In this document: positions 19,247 through 27,947 of the stretch, piece by piece
Layout: each line of letters begins with the position of its first letter
Position numbering within the stretch: the stretch's first letter is position 1
From: Bacteroidaceae bacterium
Lineage (GTDB): Bacteria; Bacteroidota; Bacteroidia; Bacteroidales; Bacteroidaceae
DNA length: 64,000 nucleotides
NCBI GenBank assembly: GCA_017451695.1
Contig: JAFTNW010000014.1
Location: 1-64,000 of the forward strand
Direction: 5' to 3'
Program-made: the position numbers and the translations under genes
The notes under the pieces: model-generated
Databases searched by the model: none
What the model saw: only the letters and a program-made list of their open reading frames with translations
What the model was told of the DNA's origin: nothing

Positions 19247-21001
19247 TTATGCTTTACGGGTTTGCAACAACTCTTCGAGAGAAGCAAGATAACTGCTGTA
19301 TTTCTCCGATTTATACTCCGAGTAGTTCATCTGCTTGCAGATGTTGATTACCTTCTTAAAGAAATCGGTAACCTCCTGGAAATTGGCAAACTCATACTCT
19401 GAACGGCAGATATCTGTTACGATGTTAAGCATGGCCTGCTGACGCTCCAAGGGAGTAACCGCATCAATCTCGTCAAATGCATCCTGCTGCAAAACAACGA
19501 AATCGATAAGTTCCGATTTCCAGAATGTAACGTGGTACTCCACGGGCACACCGTCGTCGCCAAGGATATTTATCTGCTCGGCAATCTCCTTACCGCGCAA
19601 CAAACGTGTTTTAGCCTCGTTCACCATCTCAATCCAACCATTGCCGATACGGCTTGTGATGTATTCGGCAAATTCGGGATATTCAAGATATTTTGAATAT
19701 GAGTCTATGGGGTTCACAGCGGGATAGCGTTTCTTGTCGGCACGCTCCTGCTCCAAGGCATAGAAACAGCGGGCAACCTTCTTGGTATTCTCGGTAACGG
19801 GCTCTTTAAGGTTACCACCGGCAGGCGATACGGTACCAATGAAAGTAATAGAGCCAATCTCGTTGTTGTTAAGCACTACATAACCCGCGCGGCTGTAGAA
19901 GTTGGCAATGATAGCCGATATATCCATGGGGAAGGCATCGGGGCCGGGGAGTTCCTCCATGCGGTTTGACATCTCGCGCAACGCCTGTGCCCAACGCGAT
20001 GTCGAGTCGGCCATCAGCAACACACGCAATCCCATGGCACGATAATACTCGGCAATGGTCATTGCTGTGTAAACGGATGCCTCGCGGGCTGCCACGGGCA
20101 TGTTAGATGTGTTGGCGATAATGATTGTACGCTCCATAAGTTTGCGCCCGGTGTGGGGATCGACAAGCTCGGGGAATTCGGTAAAGATTTCCACAACCTC
20201 GTTGGCACGCTCACCACATGCGGCGATAATAACGATATCGGCCTCGGCCTGTTTTGAAATGGCATGCTGCAACACGGTTTTTCCTGTACCGAAGGGGCCG
20301 GGAATAAAGCCTGTACCACCCTCTACTATGGGGTTAAGGGTATCAATGGTACGCACACCGGTTTCAAGGAGTTTGAAGGGGCGCGGTTTCTCTTTATAGT
20401 CGGACATAGCCACGCGCACGGGCCATTTCTGAATCATATTCAGTTCCTTCTCCTCACCCTCCTCATTTGCAATGACAGCTATTATATCTGTAATCTTGTA
20501 ATCGCCGGTGGCGGCAATCTTTTTAACAACCCATTTGCCCTCCAAAGCAAAGGGTGCCATAATTTTAAGAGGCTGATGATTCTCCTCCACACTGCCAATC
20601 CATGCTGCGGCACCCACGCTGTCGCCCACTTTTACAAGAGGCTCAAAGTGCCACACCTTATCTTCGTCGAGAGGGTTGGTGTAATCTCCACGTTTAAGGA
20701 AGACACCCTCCATTTTGTCGAGGTCGTTCTGCAAGCCGTCGTAGTTCTTTGACAGCATACCGGGTGCCAACGACACCTCGAGCATGTGGCCTGTGAATTC
20801 CGCCTCCTCACCAATTTTCAAACGTCGTGTACTCTCAAACACCTGAACGTACACCTTCGCACCGTTTATCTTAATGACCTCGGCCATCAAGCGGTCGCCA
20901 CCGGTTTTTATATAGCATATCTCATTCTGTGCCACAGGGCCATCAACGGCCAGCAGCACCATGTTGGCTATCACACCGGTTACTTTTCCTTTTGTTGCCA
21001 T
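19247..21001 (-). CDS. ntpA: V/A-type ATPase subunit A (catalytic)
   Basis: Catalytic ATPase subunit of 584 residues. Walker A is GPFGTGKTVLQH (about residues 236-247), Walker B VLLMADSTSRWAQALRE, and the catalytic Glu lies in ACGERANEVVE. The non-homologous insertion that separates V-type A subunits from F-type beta is visible between about 115 and 190, including WHFEPLVKVGD. The ATP-binding loop, the DELSDLL-free central region and the helical C-terminal domain are intact. The protein starts MATKGKVTGVIANMVLL. It stands 24 bp after the DUF2764 gene. Confidence 0.96.
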   Translation of the reverse strand: MATKGKVTGVIANMVLLAVDGPVAQNEICYIKTGGDRLMAEVIKINGAKVYVQVFESTRRLKIGEEAEFTGHMLEVSLAPGMLSKNYDGLQNDLDKMEGVFLKRGDYTNPLDEDKVWHFEPLVKVGDSVGAAAWIGSVEENHQPLKIMAPFALEGKWVVKKIAATGDYKITDIIAVIANEEGEEKELNMIQKWPVRVAMSDYKEKPRPFKLLETGVRTIDTLNPIVEGGTGFIPGPFGTGKTVLQHAISKQAEADIVIIAACGERANEVVEIFTEFPELVDPHTGRKLMERTIIIANTSNMPVAAREASVYTAMTIAEYYRAMGLRVLLMADSTSRWAQALREMSNRMEELPGPDAFPMDISAIIANFYSRAGYVVLNNNEIGSITFIGTVSPAGGNLKEPVTENTKKVARCFYALEQERADKKRYPAVNPIDSYSKYLEYPEFAEYITSRIGNGWIEMVNEAKTRLLRGKEIAEQINILGDDGVPVEYHVTFWKSELIDFVVLQQDAFDEIDAVTPLERQQAMLNIVTDICRSEYEFANFQEVTDFFKKVINICKQMNYSEYKSEKYSSYLASLEELLQTRKA

Positions 21002-21025
21002 ATATCTATTATTTAATTTCGTTTC

Positions 21026-21856
21026 TTAAACAGGCAGCTCAAGCCCACCCTTCAATTCGTTTATCAGTTCGTTGTAGCGTTGCATACCTGTCTCGCTGTC
21101 GAGTTTAGACCAGCGGGAAAGTATGTCGAGTTTTTGCAAGAAGACAAAAAGCCTCTCCACGGTAAAGTAGTTAAAAACAGAGTTGTCATCGAGCCAAGCC
21201 CAACGCAATTCGTCGAGCTGGTGCTCTCTCTCCTGCAATTTATCGTTCTCACTCATGCGCTGAACGGTCTCCAGGTATTCAAACGAGCCGGACAGGCCAA
21301 AGTCGCGGGCACCCGAGGTGCGCAAGGCTTGGGCAATCTCATTGTCGCCTATAACCACATCCGACACATTCATTTTATACTTGCGGGCTGTCATTGCCAC
21401 AAGCAGATTGTTTATATCGAGATTGAATGTGAACCAATCACCGATAAACTTATTTTGCGACTTCACTGCATAGGCATAGTAATATGCGCTCAACACATCG
21501 GGCCACATACGAATTGTGTTCTGCTCGTCTTCAAAGTAGCAGTCAAGAAAATCGTACAAATATGCAGGCACATCCGCATCGCGCGCATCGCCATTCTTTG
21601 CCTGTGCAATAATGCCGAGCAACGCCTCTTTATCGTAGCAACCTACACGGGCAAGCTCTGCATCGCCACCTTCGCGAAGGAGTTTCAGGATATTCTCGTT
21701 GTCCCACGCAAGGAAAAAGAGGTCGATACATTTGGCATCGGCCGGCGAGAGCAACGGATATATCTCCTCCCTGAAGCGGTCAACGGAGTATGCCGTTTTG
21801 CTACCATCGAAAAGAATATCGGGCAAGCCTGCAACCAAGCAATAGTAACTGCTCAT
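21026..21856 (-). CDS. DUF2764 protein, V-ATPase operon subunit
   Basis: Protein of 276 residues beginning SSYYCLVAGLPDILFD, matching DUF2764, a family found in V-type ATPase operons of Bacteroidota and spirochaetes. It is soluble and mostly helical. The operon has no recognisable subunit C or F, and this gene occupies the place between E and A, so I infer a role like subunit C (link between stator and rotor); this is not shown by sequence alone. It begins 3 bp after the subunit E stop. Confidence 0.85.
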   Translation of the reverse strand: MSSYYCLVAGLPDILFDGSKTAYSVDRFREEIYPLLSPADAKCIDLFFLAWDNENILKLLREGGDAELARVGCYDKEALLGIIAQAKNGDARDADVPAYLYDFLDCYFEDEQNTIRMWPDVLSAYYYAYAVKSQNKFIGDWFTFNLDINNLLVAMTARKYKMNVSDVVIGDNEIAQALRTSGARDFGLSGSFEYLETVQRMSENDKLQEREHQLDELRWAWLDDNSVFNYFTVERLFVFLQKLDILSRWSKLDSETGMQRYNELINELKGGLELPV

Positions 21857-21859
21857 TGG

Positions 21860-22450
21860 TTATGAAAATAGAAGTTCAACCATCTGGGGGCGAAGGAACG
21901 ACTTGAAGAAAGCCTCAAACTCACCCTCACCGAAGTTCACCTTATACGAGCCATCGGCCGGAGCAATGGAAACAGATGTCTTTACACCATTAACCTGCTT
22001 AATCTCCACACCCTTGTCGAGCAAGCCTTTTGCCTTTGCGGCAAAGAACGCTTTTAACTCGGCAGCCTCGGTTGCAGATATCACAAGAGGCTCGTTTGCG
22101 CTCCAACGAGAAACTATATCAACGATGAGCGATTTGAGAGCATCGCCACCGACTGCCTCTTTAACAGCAGCCTTAACAACAGTATCGGTGATGATTGTAG
22201 CAGCCTCGGACTTGATTGCACCCACGGCCTGTGCGCCATAGAGTTTGAGTTCCGAACGAGTGTTTGCGTTCAGTTCCTCGGCAGCCTTTGTGGCGGCAGC
22301 CACCAATGAGTCGGCCTTTGCCTGTGCCTCTTTTACTATCGCTTCGGCTTTGGCCTGCGCTTCAGCAATCAAGCGGTCGGCCTCGGCCTTTCCTTTCTCC
22401 ACGCCCTCGGCATAGATTTTTTCGGTTAGTTCTTGAATTTTATTTTCCAT
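21860..22450 (-). CDS. ntpE: V/A-type ATPase subunit E (peripheral stalk)
   Basis: Peripheral-stalk subunit of 196 residues from the ATG at 22450 (MENKIQELTEKIYAEGVEKG). A TTG nine codons upstream in the same frame is less likely. Residues 1-75 form an Ala/Glu/Lys-rich helix with coiled-coil pattern (KAEADRLIAEAQAKAEAIV), the part that normally pairs with subunit G/H; the C-terminal half is the globular head that binds the B subunit. No gene for G/H is found, so the partner of the coiled coil is not visible here. It is the first gene of the operon. Confidence 0.9.
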   Translation of the reverse strand: MENKIQELTEKIYAEGVEKGKAEADRLIAEAQAKAEAIVKEAQAKADSLVAAATKAAEELNANTRSELKLYGAQAVGAIKSEAATIITDTVVKAAVKEAVGGDALKSLIVDIVSRWSANEPLVISATEAAELKAFFAAKAKGLLDKGVEIKQVNGVKTSVSIAPADGSYKVNFGEGEFEAFFKSFLRPQMVELLFS

Positions 22451-22654
22451 ATATTTTTTGTATTGATATTTATTCAAAAAAACAAAATCGCAGGGCGCAC
22501 GCGCAGCGATCGGCAGAGCACATTCCCGCCACTTTAATTATTTTACAAAAATAATATATTTTATTGTTATTTCTATTATTATTTGGCAAGAATTGTACCA
22601 AAAACCGATTTTTCACACTGTTAGCCTCTAAAATGTAAAAGCAGGGTGCAATAT

Positions 22655-22785
22655 ACAAAACGAGAGTGCCGCTTTTCACAAAGCAGCACTCCCTACATTT
22701 ACTAAACAACTAAGAAAAAACTATACTATCATAACTGATATTCATCTCTTGTATATACGCGTCGTGAAATACCTCACACGTTTAT
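22655..22785 (-). ncRNA. Candidate small RNA or attenuating leader
   Basis: A promoter with both boxes (see 22792-22822) would start a transcript near 22785. About 95 nt later a 12-bp hairpin with one mismatch (22664-22675 with 22680-22691) is followed by TCGTTTTGT on the minus strand, which fits an intrinsic terminator. Between them lie small stems, including TATCA-GTTA-TGATA (about 22727-22740), and an 11-codon ORF (ATG at 22745, TAG ending 22710). The unit could be an independent RNA of about 130 nt, or the leader of the V-ATPase operon with termination control. It could also end read-through from elsewhere. I could not match it by eye to a named RNA family. Confidence 0.45.
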
Positions 22786-22791
22786 TCACTG

Positions 22792-22822
22792 CAAATATAT
22801 TCTGCTTTTTTCAAGCGACAAA
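22792..22822 (-). promoter_or_regulatory. Bacteroidota-type promoter upstream of the V-ATPase operon
   Basis: On the minus strand TTTG (22819-22822 read in reverse) is followed after 19 nt by TATATTTG (22792-22799), a full match to the TTTG-N19..21-TAnnTTTG consensus. It lies about 340 bp before subunit E and directly upstream of the candidate small RNA. Confidence 0.65.
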
Positions 22823-22914
22823 CAAAAAAAGCGATAAATAATGAAATTGCAAAAACAATATACGACAACTAAATTTTTTACAACTAAAAAACTTGAAAAA
22901 AACGGGCAAACACC

Positions 22915-24066
22915 CTACTCACCATAAAGGAAATACCACCAATAACTACCGCCATATTCGGCCTGTGAGCGTGCCGAATACATAAAAGCATCACCTTTAT
23001 CAGTTGCATCGGCAACCATTTTTTCAAGAGAATCGCGCATGCTCCCGGCATCAAACCCAAGATGATATTCGGGAACAATATGCGCATACATCACAAGCGC
23101 CTCCTTATAGTGGCGGGGCAAGCTATCGCCATCCCCCACATTGTAGAATTCATATACCTTATCTGCAAAATCCACTATGCGACGTTCCAGCAACAACGAA
23201 CAGAGGTAATACTCCTGCGCAGCGCGGGGCACACTATCGCCCGCCAGCACACGATTAAAATAATCGGCCGCCGATTCACCGGGAGCACGTTGCGCCCCTA
23301 TTTGCGAATAGATTATTTGCGGCTCTATGGGTGTTGTGCGCTCCACCGACGGCAAGAGCCCGTCCACACCATAATATTGCGGAAATTCAAAAAGCCGCTC
23401 GCCAAGTTCATCCTTCAACGAAAGTAGAAAAGCCCGCTGAGCCGTCAGTTCCTTTGAAGCCAAGGGCGAATGAGCTGCAACGGCAAGCGCGGCATCCATA
23501 TCTCCATTGCGATAATGCTTATACTGAACTGCCTCGCGCATAAAACTCTTATCCCCACCCGACAGGCAGCCCACAAGCATAAAAATAAGAGTGAGCAAAA
23601 CAAGATTTCGCCACACTATGCGATTGGCCACCATGTTGGGATTTTTTATCTTTTCAAAGAGCATGCGTCCAAAGAGAAAAGACAAAAACATATACACAAA
23701 GATACCTACCGCAAAAACCCATATCCAGCTCATGAAGGAACCGCCTCCGCAAAACACGGTGCGTTCTATATCCGTTACGAAGGCAAGAATCAGAGCCGAC
23801 GGAAGAAAAGCCATCGCCGTCCATTCGCGTTGGTACTTGGCAAAGCGGTTGAGCCACAATGCCAAGCCCACGAGAACAGTTGTTACAACCCCGGAGAGCA
23901 GATACCCATTGTACTGCAATCGCCCTGTTGCAACACCATCGTACACCATCTCAATCAACGGCGACTTGTATATTGCAACAAAAGTATAACTGAATATTGC
24001 AAAAGACAATGCACAGAAAATTTTGATAAAATTCTGCAAGCGTCTCTCCCCGGCGTTTCTCATCAT
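22915..24066 (-). CDS. Membrane protein of unknown function (DUF6057-like)
   Basis: Protein of 383 residues with five hydrophobic segments in its first half (about 13-33, 53-72, 85-103, 112-132, 153-170), the last followed by GCLSGG, and a soluble helical C-terminal half that looks like a tetratricopeptide-type array (RNGDMDAALAVAAHSPLASK). The end, YGGSYWWYFLYG, resembles DUF6057 proteins of Bacteroidales, as far as I can judge by eye. Its ATG overlaps the branching-enzyme stop by 4 bp, so it is translated together with glgB. No function is established. Confidence 0.7.
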   Translation of the reverse strand: MMRNAGERRLQNFIKIFCALSFAIFSYTFVAIYKSPLIEMVYDGVATGRLQYNGYLLSGVVTTVLVGLALWLNRFAKYQREWTAMAFLPSALILAFVTDIERTVFCGGGSFMSWIWVFAVGIFVYMFLSFLFGRMLFEKIKNPNMVANRIVWRNLVLLTLIFMLVGCLSGGDKSFMREAVQYKHYRNGDMDAALAVAAHSPLASKELTAQRAFLLSLKDELGERLFEFPQYYGVDGLLPSVERTTPIEPQIIYSQIGAQRAPGESAADYFNRVLAGDSVPRAAQEYYLCSLLLERRIVDFADKVYEFYNVGDGDSLPRHYKEALVMYAHIVPEYHLGFDAGSMRDSLEKMVADATDKGDAFMYSARSQAEYGGSYWWYFLYGE

Positions 24067-26069
24067 TCTTTATTCTTTTTTAGCACAAGCGCAGTGCGTG
24101 CAGGCAGGTAGAGCATGAGCCATCCCTTCTTGCGACGTGCGTGCAGCTTGTCATATTGCGTAAAGTGTGTCTGCGTTTCATCTACAAGGGCATTACCGCC
24201 AAAGCGCTCCGAATCGGTATTCAGCACAATGGAATACGAGCCCTCGGGCACAAGCAAGCCATAGTCGGTAAACGAGCGTGTGGGACTGAAATTGAATACA
24301 AATATCAAATCCTTACGCGAGAATGCAAGCACCTGGTCGCCGTCGTTGTGCCAAATCTCCTGCACGGGGCGATTCTGGAAATTGCGTACACTGCCTATAA
24401 GTTTCACCATCTCCTCGTCGAACTTGCCAAGCAATGTATAGTTGTAATTGGGGTTATCCACCAAACTCCACTGGCGGCGCGCATATTTATGGCTCCAACC
24501 ATTACCCTCGCGCGGGAAATCGATCCACTCGGGATGGCCAAACTCGTTACCCATAAAGTTGAGGTAACCGCCGTTTATTGTGGAAAGTGTCATCAGGCGA
24601 ATCATCTTGTGCAGGGCAATACCACGGGTAACGGTACCTGTTTCGTCGCCACGGTTGAAATGCCAATACATATCGGCATCAATCAGGCGGAAGATGATTG
24701 TTTTATCGCCCACCAATGCTTGATCGTGGCTCTCGGCGTATGATATTGTCTGCTCGTCCTTGCGACGGTTGGTAAGTTCCCAATAGATTTCCGAAGGTTT
24801 CCAATCCTCGTCGCGGCGCTCCTTGATAATCTTAATCCAGAAATCGGGGATATTCATAGCCATACGATAGTCGAATCCATAACCACCATCCTCAATGGGA
24901 GCGGCAAGGCCCGGCATACCCGAAACCTCCTCGGCAATGGTAATAGCCTTGGGATTAACCTCGTGAATAAGCCTATTGGCAAGCGTGAGATAGCAAATGG
25001 CATCGCCATCCTGATGGCCGTTGAAATAGTCGGCATAGCTGCAGAATGCCTCGCCCAGGCCGTGGCTGTAATATATCATCGACGTTACACCATCGAAACG
25101 GAAACCGTCGAACTTAAACTCCTCGAGCCAATATTTGCAATTGGAGAGCAGGAAGTGAACAACCTCATTCTTTCCGTAGTTAAAGCAAAGCGAATCCCAT
25201 GCATTGTGCACGCGTCTGTCGCCACCATGGAAATATTGTGCAGGGTCGCCGTCGAGCAAGCCAATACCCTCCATCTCGTTCTTCACAGCATGCGAGTGTA
25301 CCAAGTCCATGATAACGGCAATACCCATGCCATGCGCGGCATCTATGAGCTCTTTGAGCTCCTCGGGTGTACCAAAACGCGACGAGGCTGCAAAAAAGTT
25401 CGATACATGATAACCGAAACTGCCATAATACGGGTGTTCCTGAATGGCCATAATCTGTATGCAGTTATAACCATCGGCAGCAACACGAGGAAGCACGTTA
25501 TCCTTAAACTCACGGTATGTACCCACCTTCTCTTCCTCCTGTGCCATACCTATATGACACTCGTAAATGAGCAGTGGAGTACGCTTGGGTGTGAATTTCT
25601 TATTCTTGAATACATACTCCTCCTCGGGGGCCCATACCTGCGCACTGAATATCTTGGTAGCATCGTCCTGAACAACACGACGCACCCATGCGGGAATACG
25701 CTCGCCACAGCCGCCGTTCCAATAAACCTTCATCTTGTAATGCTGCCCATGTTGCAACGCTTTCTTGGGAAGACGACGTTCCCATACGCCACCGGCAAGC
25801 TGTTTCAGTTCATACTCGGGCAGTTCTTCCCAATTGGAAAAATCGCCTATGAGCACAATTTTTGTAGCATTGGGAGCCCACTCGCGGAACACCCAACCTG
25901 TTGCGGTTTTGTGCAAACCAAAATAGAGATAACCCGAAGCGAAACTCGACAATGTCTGTCGGCCGTTCTTTGTAAGTTCTCTCTCCCTCTGCAAAAAGTA
26001 ACGATAACGTGCATCGATATCGAGGTTAAAGGGAGCCAAATAACCATCGCGTTCAACAAGTTTCAGCAT
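24063..26069 (-). CDS. glgB: 1,4-alpha-glucan branching enzyme, GH13_8
   Basis: Cytoplasmic enzyme of 668 residues that introduces alpha-1,6 branches into glycogen. An N-terminal CBM48-like domain (GWVFREWAPNATKIVLIGDF, about 58-77) precedes the GH13 barrel: VIMDLVHSHAVKN, DGFRFDGVTSM with the nucleophile Asp, ITIAEEVSG with the acid Glu and SYAESHDQALVGDK. The motif set and length are those of subfamily GH13_8, the eukaryote-like GlgB, in keeping with the GT3 synthase at 13061. It lies 79 bp after the YhcH-like gene and overlaps the next membrane-protein gene. Confidence 0.94.
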   Translation of the reverse strand: MLKLVERDGYLAPFNLDIDARYRYFLQRERELTKNGRQTLSSFASGYLYFGLHKTATGWVFREWAPNATKIVLIGDFSNWEELPEYELKQLAGGVWERRLPKKALQHGQHYKMKVYWNGGCGERIPAWVRRVVQDDATKIFSAQVWAPEEEYVFKNKKFTPKRTPLLIYECHIGMAQEEEKVGTYREFKDNVLPRVAADGYNCIQIMAIQEHPYYGSFGYHVSNFFAASSRFGTPEELKELIDAAHGMGIAVIMDLVHSHAVKNEMEGIGLLDGDPAQYFHGGDRRVHNAWDSLCFNYGKNEVVHFLLSNCKYWLEEFKFDGFRFDGVTSMIYYSHGLGEAFCSYADYFNGHQDGDAICYLTLANRLIHEVNPKAITIAEEVSGMPGLAAPIEDGGYGFDYRMAMNIPDFWIKIIKERRDEDWKPSEIYWELTNRRKDEQTISYAESHDQALVGDKTIIFRLIDADMYWHFNRGDETGTVTRGIALHKMIRLMTLSTINGGYLNFMGNEFGHPEWIDFPREGNGWSHKYARRQWSLVDNPNYNYTLLGKFDEEMVKLIGSVRNFQNRPVQEIWHNDGDQVLAFSRKDLIFVFNFSPTRSFTDYGLLVPEGSYSIVLNTDSERFGGNALVDETQTHFTQYDKLHARRKKGWLMLYLPARTALVLKKNKE

Positions 26070-26148
26070 AGTCAGTTATAGTTTTTAGGTTAGTATTGCT
26101 GAATAATATAAGTCAATAATATTGATTGATTTACTTTGGATTTTTATC

Positions 26149-26595
26149 CTAAATGGCAATCTTCACAATAATCTTTTTCACAGGCACGGGGGTAACAGCC
26201 GGCGCATGCCCGTCTTGCGGAAAGAAGATTGTAAACATTGAGCGTTTTACCTCAAAATAGCTTGCGGCAAGCATGCCCACAGGATAGAGAGCTACATCAT
26301 TCTCCTCGCTGTAATCGGCCGCGGGTAAATCCTCCAAGGGTGTGTAACCCATAACTTCGTCGCCCGATATCGGCACTTGAATATCGATATATTTGCGATG
26401 CACCTCCAAGGGCACCTCCTCTTTTGTGCGCGGTTTGGCCTCCATCACATTGGCAAAGATTTCATCGCCGCATATCTCGTTACGGCCAAGTGGCAGATTT
26501 TCCAGATTGTTGTTCAAGATAAAATCTATTGCCTTTTTGAAATTAGGATGCAGTTCTGCGTAGTTCTGCAAATTTTTCAGTGAATCGAGAATCAT
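26149..26595 (-). CDS. YhcH/YjgK/YiaL family protein
   Basis: Small beta-sandwich protein of 148 residues. The family (also called EbgC/DUF386) includes proposed sugar anomerases and N-acetylneuraminate-operon proteins. Recognisable parts are VHRKYIDIQVPISGDEVMGY (about residues 65-84) and the metal-site region TIFFPQDGHAPAV with the conserved His, plus KKIIVKI at the end. It starts 20 bp after the MORN-repeat gene and precedes glgB, which suggests a link with glucan or sugar handling, but the substrate is unknown. Confidence 0.88.
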   Translation of the reverse strand: MILDSLKNLQNYAELHPNFKKAIDFILNNNLENLPLGRNEICGDEIFANVMEAKPRTKEEVPLEVHRKYIDIQVPISGDEVMGYTPLEDLPAADYSEENDVALYPVGMLAASYFEVKRSMFTIFFPQDGHAPAVTPVPVKKIIVKIAI

Positions 26596-26615
26596 AGTCT
26601 GTTCGTATTTTATTT

Positions 26616-27818
26616 TTATTTATTGCTTATTGTTCCCATGTTGTAAACACACTCTCTCACGACATCTCCTTGGGCGTTCTTCACAATGAATTTACCATCG
26701 CGTTGCCCCTCCTCAAAGGTACCCTCATAGCGTGTGCCGTCGGTATCCACGGCGACTCCATTCCCATGCTCCTCGCCATTGAGAAAACCACCGCGATATT
26801 TTTTTCCGTTGGCAAGGCGCAGTATGCCTTCACCGTTCATTATATCGTCACTCCAATCGCCCTCATACACATCGCCGTTGGCCCATGTATATTTTCCCTT
26901 GCCGGCACGCACATTATCTCGCCATTCGCCATCATATACAGCCCCTGTGGGGTACAGCATCTTGCCATGACCACTGCGCTTTCCCTCACTGAAACCGCCT
27001 TCGTATCGGCTGCCATCGATAGCGGTGTAAACACCCTTGCCACTCCAATATCCATTGGCATAATCGCCCATATATTTACTGCCATCGGCATACAGATATT
27101 CACCCTTGCCATGGCGCAAATCACCGGCCCACTCACCCTTATAGACATCGCCGTTCAGATAGAAGAATGTGCCCTCGCCACTGCGCAAGCCGTTTTTCCA
27201 AGAGCCCACATATTTGCTGTTATCGCTCCAGATGAACGTGCCCATGCCGTTATATTTATCGGCAAGCCACTCGCCGCTGTACGATGCACCGTTTTTATAG
27301 AAATAGCTACCGGTGCCACTACGTTTGTCTTCGCTCCATGAGCCCACATATACATCGCCATTGGGGTATTCCATTTTGCCATATCCATGCATATAATCGA
27401 GTTCCCAAAAGCCATCGTATCGCCTGCCGTCGTTAAAGAGATATACACCCTTGCCATGCTGACGGTCGTTTACGAAAGTACCCTCGTAACGCTCTCCGTC
27501 TTTATATGTATATACCCCTTTTCCTTGGCGCACACCGCGCGAGAATTCGCCTATATAGGTGTCGCCATTGGGATACACAGCCTTTCCACAGCCATTGGGT
27601 TTTTTACCTTTGACTTCACCCTCATACTTTACTCCACCTTTCAAGGTAAGTGTTTTCACCGCGGCCGATTGCTTTATTACGGCCAGAATTTCGTCTTGTA
27701 TAGAGATTGTCTTCCCACTGTTTGCAACAACGGCGGTCGTTGCATTTTCAGTACCTGTCTGGGCAAAAGAGAGTGCACCCACAGAGAAGAACAGAAGAAT
27801 TATAATATTTCGTTTCAT
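26616..27818 (-). CDS. Secreted protein with 14 MORN repeats
   Basis: Exported protein of 400 residues. The signal peptide MKRNIIILLFFSVGALSFAQ gives the chosen start; an ATG three codons earlier is possible. After a 45-residue linker the rest is an uninterrupted array of about 14 MORN repeats of 23 residues, of the form NGDxYxGxWxxGxxxGxGxYxYx. Such arrays form elongated beta structures and often act as scaffolds or membrane-associated spacers; no enzyme domain is attached. A promoter-like motif lies at 27880-27909. It is the first gene of a likely unit with the YhcH-like protein and glgB. Confidence 0.88.
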   Translation of the reverse strand: MKRNIIILLFFSVGALSFAQTGTENATTAVVANSGKTISIQDEILAVIKQSAAVKTLTLKGGVKYEGEVKGKKPNGCGKAVYPNGDTYIGEFSRGVRQGKGVYTYKDGERYEGTFVNDRQHGKGVYLFNDGRRYDGFWELDYMHGYGKMEYPNGDVYVGSWSEDKRSGTGSYFYKNGASYSGEWLADKYNGMGTFIWSDNSKYVGSWKNGLRSGEGTFFYLNGDVYKGEWAGDLRHGKGEYLYADGSKYMGDYANGYWSGKGVYTAIDGSRYEGGFSEGKRSGHGKMLYPTGAVYDGEWRDNVRAGKGKYTWANGDVYEGDWSDDIMNGEGILRLANGKKYRGGFLNGEEHGNGVAVDTDGTRYEGTFEEGQRDGKFIVKNAQGDVVRECVYNMGTISNK

Positions 27819-27879
27819 CAATATCATTGTTTACGAACCGCAATGCCACAACGAACCCGAGCCGTTTCTGCGGTTACCG

Positions 27880-27909
27880 CAAAGATAACAATAATGTTAA
27901 TAAAACAAT
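27880..27909 (-). promoter_or_regulatory. Candidate promoter of the MORN-glgB unit
   Basis: On the minus strand ATTG (27906-27909 read in reverse) is followed after 18 nt by TATCTTTG (27880-27887). The -7 element is a full match and the -33 element one base off. It sits about 60 bp before the MORN gene start. Confidence 0.5.
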
Positions 27910-27947
27910 AAAAAAGGGGATAATATTTTGGCGGGACTGCAAAATAG

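Larger units (their letters stand above)
22451..22914. other. V-ATPase upstream region
   Basis: These 464 bp hold no normal-sized gene. Reading on the minus strand there is a promoter (22792-22822), an 11-codon ORF (22710-22745), a terminator-like hairpin (22664-22691) and a second -7 candidate TATTTTTG (22546-22553) about 95 bp before the subunit E start. A 79-codon ORF reading through the hairpin has no recognisable product and I leave it out. Confidence 0.6.

Noticed and set aside
21080-21865. 261-codon plus-strand open frame over the DUF2764 gene
   Set aside because: Antisense shadow of a conserved gene in the ATPase operon.
22470-22709. 79-codon minus-strand frame upstream of subunit E
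   Set aside because: It runs through a terminator-like hairpin and A+T-rich spacer, and reads as low-complexity, Cys/Phe-rich sequence without a match.
24963-26081. 372-codon plus-strand open frame over glgB
   Set aside because: Antisense shadow of the branching enzyme, with no recognisable product.
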